The translations under genes and the position numbers were made by a program. A model generated the notes under the pieces. That model was given only the letters and a program-made list of their open reading frames with translations, was not told where the DNA came from and did not search any database. Positions 1 through 8,336 of a stretch of 21,093 nucleotides of DNA are shown here, in pieces; position 1 is the first letter of the stretch, and the number at the start of each line of letters is the position of its first letter. The stretch is taken from the NCBI GenBank assembly GCA_913054425.1, contig CAJXJG010000009.1, positions 1 through 21,093 on the forward strand. Direction: 5' to 3'. Source of the stretch: an uncultured Fidelibacterota bacterium. GTDB taxonomy: Bacteria > Fidelibacterota > Marinisomatia > Marinisomatales > UBA8229.

Positions 1-23
1 TACAAACACTATAAGGAGGAAGA

Positions 24-260
24 ATGTTAGATCCAACATCATGGTCAGGATTATTTACAGAATATGCCAGAGCATTAGGCTGGTCGATAGTAGCAGCTGT
101 CGGGTTCGCTTTTGGTATTGGAATTGCTTTAAAAGTTTTTGACTGGTTGTCTACAGACATAGATGAATGGGAGGAAATAAAAAAAGGGAACATTGGTGTT
201 TCTCTGATTTTTATTGCTTTAATTGTCATGGTAGGTTTTCTGGTCCATAAAGTGATTTAA
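24..260 (+). CDS. Short DUF350-family (UPF0719-like) inner-membrane protein
   Basis: This encodes a 78-residue protein with two predicted membrane helices, about residues 16-38 (SIVAAVGFAFGIGIALKVF) and 57-77 (IGVSLIFIALIVMVGFLV). The loop between them holds a polar stretch ending in the KKGNIG signature that is typical of DUF350 proteins (family pattern rrGN.a.a). DUF350 proteins usually contain two such units and about 130 residues; this has one, so it is a half-length member. Function is unknown; roles in membrane stress have been proposed for relatives, but nothing here supports one. A near-perfect Shine-Dalgarno (AAGGAGGA, 13-20) sits 3 bases before the ATG and supports the start. Upstream context is cut off by the window edge. 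The family call is by motif and topology only. Confidence 0.72.
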   Translation: MLDPTSWSGLFTEYARALGWSIVAAVGFAFGIGIALKVFDWLSTDIDEWEEIKKGNIGVSLIFIALIVMVGFLVHKVI

Positions 261-324
261 GTAAAATTTAAACTATAACTGGAAAGCAATAATCAGGTTC
301 ATCCCATAATTGATTGAAAAACAT

Positions 325-342
325 TGGGGAGATTGCTCCCCG
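325..342 (+). terminator. Possible weak terminator hairpin after the DUF350 gene
   Basis: GGGGAG (326-331) pairs with CTCCCC (336-341) around an ATTG loop, with a possible extra T-G pair outside it. This is the only GC-rich hairpin in the 270-base gap between the first two genes. It is followed by GCATTTGA rather than a T run, so it is not a textbook intrinsic terminator. It may end the upstream transcript, or be a processing or stability element. I see no gene, RNA gene or convincing promoter in the rest of 261-530; TATAAA at 382-387 lacks a well-spaced -35 box. Confidence 0.4.
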
Positions 343-530
343 CATTTGATATTGAAAATTTTCTGAGGTAGAATTTTACTTTATAAAAACTCACTCAAAT
401 TATTCAAGAATTCATCAAATTCAATTTGGGGAAACAAAAAATGTTCTGTTGGAAAATGGGAGATTTTTTATCGAGTGATTTTCCTGGCTGTAAATGTTGG
501 TAATTTTTCTTTCAAATTCCGGATGTAAGC

Positions 531-1370
531 ATGAGTAAAAGAAAAAAGGTAGATTCAAAGGAAGTTGGGTTAGAGTTAGGTCTCGTCCTTGGTCGCTATT
601 TTCTTAAAACTGACGATCTTCATTATGGGTATTGGCCTGAAGATTTGGAAGCTGATGTTGTAAATTTTCCAAAGGCACAGAAAAATTATTCAGATTTTAT
701 TTTTTCTCATATTCCTGATGATGTCCATCGAATTTTAGATGTTGGGAGTGGATCGGGGAATTTTGCCAAGAGGTTAATTGAAAAAAAATACTTAGTAGAC
801 TGTGTTTCTCCCAGTAAATACCTCACAAATCAAATCCGTGAAAAACTGGGAGATTCAGCAAACATTTTTCCGTGTATTTATGAGGAGGTTCAAACCGATG
901 AACGCTATGATTTAATCCTATTTAGTGAGAGCTTCCAATATATTAAAATTAAAGAAGCTCTTGATAAGTCTTTAAGCCTGTTAAATAATAAAGGATATGT
1001 ATTGATCTGTGATTTTTTTAAAACCGATACAGAAGGAAAAAGTCCACTAGGAGGCGGACATAGCCTGTCAAAATTTCAAGAAATATTATCTCAATTTTCT
1101 TTCGAGGAAATTGAAAATATTGATATCACCAAAGAAACAGCACCCACAATCCAAATTCTTGATGATTTCCTTAGTAAAGTTGGATTTCCATTTAGAGATA
1201 TGCTAAGCAGATATTTTCAAAGCAACTATTCTGGATTTACAAAATTTCTGAACTGGAAATTTAAGGATAGGTTTGAGAAAATTGACCGGGTCTATTTTTC
1301 GGGGAGTATGAATTCAGGCGCTTTTCGGAAGTATAAATCGTACAGACTATTTCTTTATAGAAAGAAATAA
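531..1370 (+). CDS. Class I SAM-dependent methyltransferase, substrate unknown
   Basis: A 279-residue soluble protein with a Rossmann-type methyltransferase core. Motif I, ILDVGSGSGNF (68-78), is the glycine-rich SAM-binding loop. It is followed by a motif II-like acidic/hydrophobic strand (YLVDCVSPS, 87-95) and the motif IV region YDLILFSESFQYI (126-138). The N-terminal HYGYWPEDLE segment (31-40) and the C-terminal AFRKYKSYRLFLYRKK (264-279) resemble uncharacterised type 11/type 12 methyltransferases that often act on small molecules, lipids or quinones. The substrate cannot be read from the sequence. The gene stands alone, with a 270-base gap upstream and 70 bases downstream, so it is probably not in an operon. 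The ribosome site is weak (GGATG about 6 bases before the ATG). Confidence 0.8.
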   Translation: MSKRKKVDSKEVGLELGLVLGRYFLKTDDLHYGYWPEDLEADVVNFPKAQKNYSDFIFSHIPDDVHRILDVGSGSGNFAKRLIEKKYLVDCVSPSKYLTNQIREKLGDSANIFPCIYEEVQTDERYDLILFSESFQYIKIKEALDKSLSLLNNKGYVLICDFFKTDTEGKSPLGGGHSLSKFQEILSQFSFEEIENIDITKETAPTIQILDDFLSKVGFPFRDMLSRYFQSNYSGFTKFLNWKFKDRFEKIDRVYFSGSMNSGAFRKYKSYRLFLYRKK

Positions 1371-1440
1371 CGGTAATGAGGAATCTACCAACATATTATT
1401 CATCAATAAATTACAAGATTAAACTGGAAAAGGTGGTTCA

Positions 1441-4122
1441 ATGATGAGATACGGCCAGGTATTTATCATCACTCTTTTTTTTGGAATCTTTATATCATTT
1501 TACACAGTACTGAAACTACAATCCTATTTCTCAAAAGGAAGAGAAAACCGTATAGATTACGAACAGTATTTACGGGACCATCCTTATAATAACCGTCCAA
1601 AATTGACAAAGAAGGAATGGAAAAAAATCCTACCTAAAAAAGATCGTCCGGATTTAGCAGCAGAACAGGAATTTTTCATGACAGTAGACCCAGCGCTTAA
1701 AATAGTACCGCGAGAACGTTTGATCCAGGCATTTGAAAAAGTAGAAATCTCCAGATCATTACGAATAGCGAGTGTAGACTGGAATGAACATGGTCCAAAT
1801 AACGTGGGCGGCCGTACACGAGCTGTAATGTTTGATCCCAATGACTCAGAATGGAAAAAATTCTGGGCAGGAGGCGTAACCGGAGGTTTATGGTTTACTG
1901 ATGATATTACAGCTTCTGAACCGTTATGGAATAAAATTGATGATTTTTGGGATAATATTGCAGTCAGCTGTATCGCCTATGATCCTGTAAATACACAAAT
2001 ATTTTATGTGGGTACCGGAGAAATATATACTTCCGCTTCCCGTGGATTTGGTATCTGGAAGACAACAGATGGAGGAAGTAGCTGGACAAGATTGAGCAGC
2101 ACCGATGATTTTTATTGGATAAATGATATAGTGGTTCGTAATGAAAATGGTACAGGAGTACTCTACGTTGCGGCTGGAATGAACTATTACGGAGGTCAGT
2201 GGCACTATGGAACCCGCGGATTATTACGATCTGTAGATGGTGGAGAAACATTTACTCAGGTCTGGTCAGGCTCTTCCGGTTCTCTCTATCAGCCAAGTGA
2301 CCTGGAGATAGATGCGAATAATAACATCTGGGCAGGAACAAGGGACAATGCCTACGAAAATGGCGGTGGACAAATTCTTAAATCAAGTGATGGCACTACG
2401 TGGTCTATGGTATACGAGAATACGGAGTCGAACCGAATGGAACTTGCTTGTGCGCCAAGCAACGCAAATATAGTCTATGCAGTTGGCTCAGGAGGATCAG
2501 GTGATGATGATATTGGCATCTTTGTTAAATCAACCGATGGCGGCTCAATTTGGTCGTCGGTTACTATCCCGCTTAACGAAAACGATAACCATTTTACAAG
2601 AGGGCAGGCCTGGTATGACCTTATCCTCGCGGTCGCTCCTGATGATGAGAATACTCTATATGCTGGTGGTATCGATCTTCATAAATCAACTGATGGCGGA
2701 GCAACCTGGACACAAAAATCTCAATGGTATGGAGGTTTTGGTTTTGATTACGTTCATGCTGATCAGCATTCTTTTTCTTTCAGGCCTGGGTATCCGAATA
2801 CAGTTGTTTTTGGCAACGATGGGGGCATACACATGACTACTGATGCCGGTGCTGATTTTACAGCAAAAAATTCCGGATATAATGTCACCCAGTTTTACAG
2901 CTGTGCTCTTCATCCGGATGAAGGAGAATATTATTTTCTTGCAGGTTCCCAAGACAATGGATCACAACAATTTATTGATGCATCAGGAATCGTTGCTACC
3001 TATGAAGTAACCGGCGGTGATGGCGCCTATTGTTTTATTGATCAGACCGACCCAAGCTATCAGATTACCTCTTATGTGTACAATAACTATTACCTGAGTA
3101 CAGACTATGGCAATTACTTTCAATCGATTACAAACGATAACTCAGGTCGTTTCATTAATCCGGCGGATTATGATAATGAAGCTGACATTTTGTATTCTGC
3201 TAAAAGCGAATATTCTCTTAGGCGTATCATGGAAGTAACCGGTGGTTATTACGTGGATAGTTTGGCAATTGAACTGGGATCCCTTGCAGCTCATGTTCGG
3301 GTTTCCGACTATTCTGATAATACAATTTTCGTTGGATCTGGTACAGGACGATTATTAAAAGTGCTTGATGCTCATGGCACTAGCCCTTCGATTAGCGATA
3401 TCACCGGGGATGATTTCCCAAGCGGTTATATTTCGTGTATTGAGCTGGGTGATTCAGAAAATCAAATTTTAGTCACTTTTTCAAACTACGGTGTTATTTC
3501 TGTTTGGGAAACTTTAGATGGAGGATCATCATGGGCTAACAAGGAAGGAACAAAAGAAGAGACTATGTTACCGGATATGCCTGTACGCTGGGCTTTGTAT
3601 AATCCAAATAACCGGGAAGAAGTAATTCTAGCGACAGAGGTAGGTGTTTGGAGTACCACAAGTTTCAGTTCAGATTCACCGGAATGGGCAGCATCCAATA
3701 GCGGGTTGGCTAACGTCCGCACTGACATGCTTCAAATCCGCAGTTCTGATAATTTTGTCATTGCCGCTACCCATGGAAGAGGACTTTTCTCTACGGCCGG
3801 GTTTACTGCTCAAGCAGCGGTTAGGGATGAATCGTTATTACCAGGACAATTTGTTTTGTATCAAAATTATCCAAATCCTTTTAATCCAATAACAAAAATC
3901 AAATATGAATTGTTTCAATCTTCACAGGTTACATTGGTGATTTATGATATGCTTGGTAAGATAGTTAAAACGCTAGTAAATAGAAAACAGGGCCCGGGTG
4001 TTAAAACCGTAAATTGGGATGCAACAAATAATAATGGAAATCTTGTGAGTGCCGGAGTATATTTTTATAAATTAAAGGCAGGTAATTTTATAGAAACAAA
4101 AGAAATGGTTTTGTTGAAATAA
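1441..4122 (+). CDS. Secreted Asp-box (sortilin/BNR-like) beta-propeller protein with T9SS C-terminal sorting domain
   Basis: An 893-residue exported protein. Residues 5-24 are a hydrophobic export segment with little n-region charge and no clear cleavage site. From about residue 112 to 785 there are seven Asp-box motifs (S/T-x-D-x-G-x-x-W/F) at 208, 264, 315, 364, 416, 466 and 691, plus an ATHGRGLF motif (776-783). This is the pattern of sortilin/Vps10-like and WD40/YVTN-BNR propellers. Residues 803-893 form a type A sorting domain: FVLYQNYPNPFNPITKIKYE, a VIYDMLGK strand, and a terminal GVYFYKLKAG...ETKEMVLLK. In Bacteroidota such domains are recognised by the type IX system and removed at the surface. 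Asp-box motifs fold blades but do not define an enzyme, so the glycosidase label often used for relatives is not supported; binding or adhesion is equally likely. The start is set by AAAGGTGG just upstream; ATG 1444 is an alternative. Confidence 0.85.
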   Translation: MMRYGQVFIITLFFGIFISFYTVLKLQSYFSKGRENRIDYEQYLRDHPYNNRPKLTKKEWKKILPKKDRPDLAAEQEFFMTVDPALKIVPRERLIQAFEKVEISRSLRIASVDWNEHGPNNVGGRTRAVMFDPNDSEWKKFWAGGVTGGLWFTDDITASEPLWNKIDDFWDNIAVSCIAYDPVNTQIFYVGTGEIYTSASRGFGIWKTTDGGSSWTRLSSTDDFYWINDIVVRNENGTGVLYVAAGMNYYGGQWHYGTRGLLRSVDGGETFTQVWSGSSGSLYQPSDLEIDANNNIWAGTRDNAYENGGGQILKSSDGTTWSMVYENTESNRMELACAPSNANIVYAVGSGGSGDDDIGIFVKSTDGGSIWSSVTIPLNENDNHFTRGQAWYDLILAVAPDDENTLYAGGIDLHKSTDGGATWTQKSQWYGGFGFDYVHADQHSFSFRPGYPNTVVFGNDGGIHMTTDAGADFTAKNSGYNVTQFYSCALHPDEGEYYFLAGSQDNGSQQFIDASGIVATYEVTGGDGAYCFIDQTDPSYQITSYVYNNYYLSTDYGNYFQSITNDNSGRFINPADYDNEADILYSAKSEYSLRRIMEVTGGYYVDSLAIELGSLAAHVRVSDYSDNTIFVGSGTGRLLKVLDAHGTSPSISDITGDDFPSGYISCIELGDSENQILVTFSNYGVISVWETLDGGSSWANKEGTKEETMLPDMPVRWALYNPNNREEVILATEVGVWSTTSFSSDSPEWAASNSGLANVRTDMLQIRSSDNFVIAATHGRGLFSTAGFTAQAAVRDESLLPGQFVLYQNYPNPFNPITKIKYELFQSSQVTLVIYDMLGKIVKTLVNRKQGPGVKTVNWDATNNNGNLVSAGVYFYKLKAGNFIETKEMVLLK

Positions 4123-4153
4123 AATTGAATCCATCACTATTTCTTTTTTCATT

Positions 4154-4159
4154 TATAAT
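4154..4159 (+). promoter_or_regulatory. Possible -10 element upstream of the mre operon
   Basis: A perfect TATAAT lies in the 132-base AT-rich gap before mreB. The best -35-like hexamer, TTGAAT at 4125-4130, is 23 bases away, which is too far for a standard sigma70 promoter, so only the -10 is convincing. Position fits transcription of the rod-shape operon, because no other promoter-like pair was seen in the gap. Confidence 0.3.
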
Positions 4160-4194
4160 CCAACTGAATAAAACAATTCTTAATGAAATGATTT

Positions 4195-4227
4195 AGAAAT
4201 ATCTTAACTTTTACGATAGATATTTTT
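4195..4227. repeat. AT-rich inverted repeat before mreB
   Basis: AAATATCT (4197-4204) is an exact inverted copy of AGATATTT (4218-4225), separated by 13 bases; a G-T and an A-T pair extend it to 10 positions. It lies 27 bases before the mreB ATG. It could be an operator-like dyad or a weak hairpin in the 5' leader. In a region this AT-rich, such a dyad can also occur by chance. Confidence 0.3.
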
Positions 4228-4254
4228 CAATAAATAATAATTAGCTGGCTTTAT

Positions 4255-5283
4255 ATGGGGTTTTTTGGAACCATTTCAAACACGTTTAACTGGATCTCTG
4301 GGGATATTGCCATTGATCTTGGAACTGCTAACACGCTCATTTGGTTGAAAGGGAAGGGAATAATTATTAACGAGCCCTCAATTGTTGCCCGGTCTGTCCA
4401 TGATCAAAAAATTGTTGCAGTTGGTCAGGAGGCAAAGGAAATGGTTGGCAAAACCCATAGGGAATTAGAGACAATCCGTCCTCTCCAGGATGGTGTTATT
4501 GCGGATTTTAATATGACAGATGGAATGCTGCAGGGTTTTATCCGAAAAATTAACCTGAACCGGCTTGCGAGACCTCGAATGGTTCTCTGTGTACCAAGCG
4601 GGGTAACACCGGTTGAACAAAGTGCTGTAAAGGATTCCGGTCAGCGTGCTAATGCCAGGGAAGTATATTTGATTGAAGAGCCCGTAGCGGCCGCAATAGG
4701 TATTGGACTTGATATCAGCAAACCAATTGGAAATATAATTGTAGATATTGGTGGTGGTACTACCGAGATCGCCGTAATTGCATTAAATGGTGTCGTTACT
4801 AAAGAAACTATCCGCATTGCTGGAGATGAGATGGATGAAGCAATTATTCATTGGTTTCGATCTGAGCACAAGCTTGAAATTGGTCTACCCACCGCTGAAG
4901 CAATTAAGAAATCTGTAGGTTCTGCAATGAGGATAAAACCTACCACTATTTCCGTAAAGGGACGCGATCTTGTTTCCGGTATTCCGAAAATAATCGAAGT
5001 ATCCTCTGATGAAATCCGTCAGGCGATTAAGGACCCGGTAAATGCCATTGTAGAAGCAGTGAAGCATGCATTGGAAAAAACACCTCCGGAACTGGCTTCG
5101 GACATTCTTGACCGTGGGATTATTATGACTGGAGGGGGAAGCCTTTTAAAAGGCATTGATCAAATAATCCGGGAACGAACCAATGTACCCGTGAATATAG
5201 CCGAAGAACCATTATTATCCGTAGTACGCGGTACTGGAATTGTTTTAGAAAATGTGAAGAAATATGAGGATGTATTAATGTAG
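4255..5283 (+). CDS. mreB: Rod shape-determining actin-like protein MreB
   Basis: A 342-residue bacterial actin that forms membrane-associated filaments on the cytoplasmic face and directs lateral peptidoglycan synthesis by the RodA-PBP2 machine. All nucleotide-binding signatures are present: phosphate 1 (DLGTANTLIW, 21-30), connect/central region (EEPVAAAIG, 141-149), phosphate 2 (VDIGGGTTEIAV, 163-174) and the adenosine motif (MTGGGSLLKG, 291-300). The N-terminal MGFFGTISNTF could be an amphipathic or hydrophobic membrane-binding tip. Full family length. No clear Shine-Dalgarno precedes the ATG, but the start matches the normal MreB N-terminus. It is the first gene of an mreB-mreC-mreD-mrdA-rodA operon, with one base between its stop and the mreC GTG. 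Confidence 0.97.
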   Translation: MGFFGTISNTFNWISGDIAIDLGTANTLIWLKGKGIIINEPSIVARSVHDQKIVAVGQEAKEMVGKTHRELETIRPLQDGVIADFNMTDGMLQGFIRKINLNRLARPRMVLCVPSGVTPVEQSAVKDSGQRANAREVYLIEEPVAAAIGIGLDISKPIGNIIVDIGGGTTEIAVIALNGVVTKETIRIAGDEMDEAIIHWFRSEHKLEIGLPTAEAIKKSVGSAMRIKPTTISVKGRDLVSGIPKIIEVSSDEIRQAIKDPVNAIVEAVKHALEKTPPELASDILDRGIIMTGGGSLLKGIDQIIRERTNVPVNIAEEPLLSVVRGTGIVLENVKKYEDVLM

Positions 5284-5284
5284 G

Positions 5285-6094
5285 GTGGTTGTGAGGAGTC
5301 TATATTTATCCATTCTTCGGAATAAACCTCATATTGCATTTGTAGTTTTTTTTAGTCTCTCACTAAATATCCTTTTAACTGGTGATTCATCACCCAGTTT
5401 AAACCTGATACGGGGTAAAACTCTTGATATTTTTTCCTTTCTTTATTCTCCCCTGGCATGGGTGAAATCATCTTTTCTTCTTGAAGAGGAAAATGCTCTT
5501 TTAAGAGAAAAAAATCTTAGATTATTCCTTCAGGTTGAATCCATGCTCCAGCTTGTATCAGAAAATAAACGTCTTGAGCAACTATTGGAATTTAAGCGTG
5601 AAAGCAAGTTAACACTTTTAGCGTCACAAGTGATTAACAAAGGATTACATTCAAATATAACGTCTATTTCAATCGATGTTGGTGCTCTTTCCGGAGTTGA
5701 ATTGAATAATCCTGTATTGACATCTTCAGGTATTATAGGGAAGACGATACTCGTAGGTGACCGTTCTGCGGTTGTGCAATTACTGAGTGATTTGAACTTT
5801 CGGTTGAGTGTAAGGATTATACCGAGTGAGGTGACTGGAATACTTCGTTGGGTGGGGCCAAATTTCTGCGAGATTAGGGAAGTACAGAAAAATGCAGTAA
5901 TAGAAATGGGGAACAAGGTTGTGACATCGGGGTTCAGTAAAATTTACCCGAGAAATCTCCCTGTGGGTAAAGTCATTGGTATCACGGATGTACGGGGGAG
6001 TTTTCAAAAGATTATTTCTGTACGTGTCAATGACGACCTTGGTTCACTCATTAATGTTTTTGTTATTACTGATCAGGGTGATGAACTGGATTAA
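5285..6094 (+). CDS. mreC: Rod shape-determining protein MreC
   Basis: A 269-residue bitopic inner-membrane protein of the elongasome; periplasmic MreC activates the PBP2-RodA synthase and links it to MreB via MreD. One N-terminal membrane helix (about 16-32) is followed by a leucine/glutamate-rich coiled coil (about 62-104). The beta-rich MreC domain follows, with SGIIGKTILVGDRSAVVQLL (148-167) and VTSGFSKIYPRNLPVGKVIG (213-232). The start is a GTG one base after the mreB stop; the in-frame GTG at 5291 is an alternative that removes two residues and lies too close to AGGGTGG for normal spacing. The 3' end overlaps mreD by 14 bases, suggesting translational coupling. Identity rests on motif layout plus operon position. 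Confidence 0.94.
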   Translation: MVVRSLYLSILRNKPHIAFVVFFSLSLNILLTGDSSPSLNLIRGKTLDIFSFLYSPLAWVKSSFLLEEENALLREKNLRLFLQVESMLQLVSENKRLEQLLEFKRESKLTLLASQVINKGLHSNITSISIDVGALSGVELNNPVLTSSGIIGKTILVGDRSAVVQLLSDLNFRLSVRIIPSEVTGILRWVGPNFCEIREVQKNAVIEMGNKVVTSGFSKIYPRNLPVGKVIGITDVRGSFQKIISVRVNDDLGSLINVFVITDQGDELD

Positions 6095-6557
6095 ATTATT
6101 ATATCCATTAGTTGGTGTATTTTTCTTGCAGTTTATTTTGGCGGATTTTCTTTCTATAAATGGAATCCGTCCAGATTTTGTCCTGATTTATATTTTATAT
6201 ATTGGATTACATCATGGAAGTTTTCCAAGTGTAATTGTTGGATTTTTCATGGGACTGATGGTTGATTTTACAGGAGTTGGGTCATTGTTTGGGTTGACTT
6301 CTCTTATATATGTTTTAACCGGATATTTATCAGGATTTTTGCATGGTAAGTATTATACAATGATTCCAACATATTTTCATTTGACTTGGGTTGGAATAAT
6401 TCTATTTCATTTCTTTATCTATTCTTTTATCCGGTACCAGGATTTATTTGAAACTAAAATGACTGTTTTTTGGTTAACATGGATTTGGACCTCGGGATAT
6501 ACCCTTGGTTTCCTCGGAATTTTTCAAATGATTATTCCGCTTCAACCAGGCGACTAA
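6081..6557 (+). CDS. mreD: Rod shape-determining protein MreD
   Basis: A 158-residue polytopic inner-membrane protein of the elongasome, bridging MreC and the synthase. It is almost entirely hydrophobic, with about five predicted helices, and carries the family-typical INGIRPDFVLIYILYIGL and GFFMGLMVDFTGVGSLFG stretches (a PDF.L..... followed by G...GL..D). I chose ATG 6081 (MNWIKLLYPL), which gives a length near the roughly 160-residue family norm. The frame stays open back to a TTG at 5976, but that extra part only re-reads mreC in another frame. The start lies inside the mreC end (14-base overlap), with AGGG only a few bases upstream. Its stop directly abuts the mrdA ATG. Confidence 0.92.
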   Translation: MNWIKLLYPLVGVFFLQFILADFLSINGIRPDFVLIYILYIGLHHGSFPSVIVGFFMGLMVDFTGVGSLFGLTSLIYVLTGYLSGFLHGKYYTMIPTYFHLTWVGIILFHFFIYSFIRYQDLFETKMTVFWLTWIWTSGYTLGFLGIFQMIIPLQPGD

Positions 6558-8336
6558 ATGCTTAAAGCAAAAAATCTAGTATCGAAGCTGCGATATTATA
6601 TTATTAATGGAGTTGTTATATTCCTAATGTTAATACTCTTGAGTCGCTTTTTCTATTTACAGATATTTCGATATGAAAAGTACATACAAAAAGCGGAAAT
6701 TAATCGAATTCGTGCTGTAACTATTAATGCTCCCCGAGGGTTGATTCTTGACAGAAATGGAAAAATATTAGTGGATAACTATCCAACATATATATTAACT
6801 GCAATACCGGGGGAAATGGAGCAAAAAGAGAAGATTTTTAATACCATTAGTCAATGTACTGGTATTGACTCAGCAATAATCGCTGAAAATTTCAGGAAAT
6901 ATTACCGGGCTAAGTTTGTTCCAACACGATTGATAAAAGATCTTACATTTCAACAGATTAGTATTCTTGAAGAGAATAAATTGGATTTGCCTGGAGTCAA
7001 TTATAAACAGTTTCCTGAACGATATTATCCCAGCAGAATAAATGGATCACATTTTCTGGGATATCTTAAAGAAGTTGATAAACCAATCCTAGAAAAACTA
7101 AGGGACCCTAATGTGTATGAACTTGGGGATTTGATTGGATGGTCTGGATTGGAGAAGTTTTATGAATCTCAACTCCGGGGAAAACGTGGTGTTAAGTATC
7201 TTGAGGTAGATGCCCTGGGTAGGGAAATGGAGGAAGTCAAGGGGTATAAAAACCGGCGTTCTGAACCTGGGGCTGATTTGAAATTAATGATTGATGCAGA
7301 TCTTCAATTTTTAATGGAAGACCAGATGAAAGATTATCGTGGTATAGCTGTAATATCTAATCCTATGACAGGGGAAATACTTGCTTATGTGAGCAAACCG
7401 GATTACCCCCCAAATATTTTTACTGGTAAAATGCTTAAAGATGATTGGAATGAAGTCCGCAATGATCCCCATCGCCCATTAATGGATAGAGTTATCACAG
7501 GTTTATATCCACCCGGATCAACCTTCAAAATAATCACTGTTCTTTCCCTGTTGGAAGAAAACTTATTGGATCCATCAAATGAGGTGGAGTGCTCCGGTTC
7601 ATATCAATTTGGGGATCGTATTTTTCGTTGCTGGAATGAAACCGGACATGGTTCCGTTAATTTACAAGTGGGTGTCGCTCAATCATGTAATATTTATTTC
7701 TACAAGATGGTTCAAAGATTATCCCTGGTTCAGTGGGCAGATATATGTTTTGATTTCGGATTTGGTCAAAAAACGGGGATTAACCTACCTTATGAAAAAA
7801 CGGGAATCATACCTACAGAGAAATATATGAACAGAAAATATGGGAAATGGGGATGGTCGCGGGGAAATTTATTAAACTTGGCGCTTGGACAGGGAGATGT
7901 GCTGGTAACTCCGATTCAAATGGTACAATTTATCAATCAAATTGCTACTCACGGAAATGCAGGGGAATTGCATTTTGTAAAGAATGATAATACCAAAAAG
8001 GAAAATCAACCTCAACTTTCAGATAATACCTGGAATAAAATTGAAAAATATTTACTGGCAACAGTTTCCGATGATCGAGGTACCGGTCGGGCTGCTGATC
8101 CAAAAATAAAGGGGTTAAGGATAGGGGGTAAGACTGGCACTGCAGAAAATCCGCATGGAGATCCTCATGCCTGGTTCATCGGATTTGGACAAAAGGAAAA
8201 CAAAATAGTAACTACAGTAATTTTAATTGAGAACGGTGGACATGGAGGAGAAATTGCTGCGCCCATTGCACGTAGAGCATATTCCCAGTATTTTTTACCA
8301 AAAACACAATCACAAATGGTATTCAAAACTCCTTGA
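6558..8336 (+). CDS. mrdA: Penicillin-binding protein 2, elongasome transpeptidase
   Basis: A 592-residue monofunctional class B PBP that cross-links new peptidoglycan during elongation, working with the RodA glycosyltransferase. It has an N-terminal membrane anchor (about 16-36). The pedestal/dimerisation domain contains the conserved RAVTINAPRGLILDRNG stretch (52-68). The transpeptidase domain has all three active-site motifs: STFK (321-324, nucleophile S321), SCN (376-378) and KTGT (525-528), followed by HAWFIGF. Length is normal for PBP2. The ATG follows the mreD stop with no gap, so translation is probably coupled; no separate ribosome site is visible. Its TGA overlaps the rodA ATG by one base (TGATG). 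Confidence 0.96.
   Translation: MLKAKNLVSKLRYYIINGVVIFLMLILLSRFFYLQIFRYEKYIQKAEINRIRAVTINAPRGLILDRNGKILVDNYPTYILTAIPGEMEQKEKIFNTISQCTGIDSAIIAENFRKYYRAKFVPTRLIKDLTFQQISILEENKLDLPGVNYKQFPERYYPSRINGSHFLGYLKEVDKPILEKLRDPNVYELGDLIGWSGLEKFYESQLRGKRGVKYLEVDALGREMEEVKGYKNRRSEPGADLKLMIDADLQFLMEDQMKDYRGIAVISNPMTGEILAYVSKPDYPPNIFTGKMLKDDWNEVRNDPHRPLMDRVITGLYPPGSTFKIITVLSLLEENLLDPSNEVECSGSYQFGDRIFRCWNETGHGSVNLQVGVAQSCNIYFYKMVQRLSLVQWADICFDFGFGQKTGINLPYEKTGIIPTEKYMNRKYGKWGWSRGNLLNLALGQGDVLVTPIQMVQFINQIATHGNAGELHFVKNDNTKKENQPQLSDNTWNKIEKYLLATVSDDRGTGRAADPKIKGLRIGGKTGTAENPHGDPHAWFIGFGQKENKIVTTVILIENGGHGGEIAAPIARRAYSQYFLPKTQSQMVFKTP

Noticed and set aside
369..387. TAGAAT and TATAAA as -10 boxes before the methyltransferase gene
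   Set aside because: The nearest -35-like hexamer, TTGAAA at 352-357, is 11 or 24 bases away, so neither pair has acceptable spacing.
2477..2836. A 119-codon + strand frame inside the Asp-box gene
   Set aside because: It overlaps the region encoding conserved Asp-box motifs in the main frame, and has no start signal or family resemblance.
5530..5916. A 128-codon open frame on the minus strand inside mreC
   Set aside because: No family resemblance and complete overlap with a convincing MreC.
5976..6080. N-terminal extension of MreD from TTG 5976
   Set aside because: It re-reads mreC codons in another frame and would make MreD unusually long; ATG 6081 gives the normal length.
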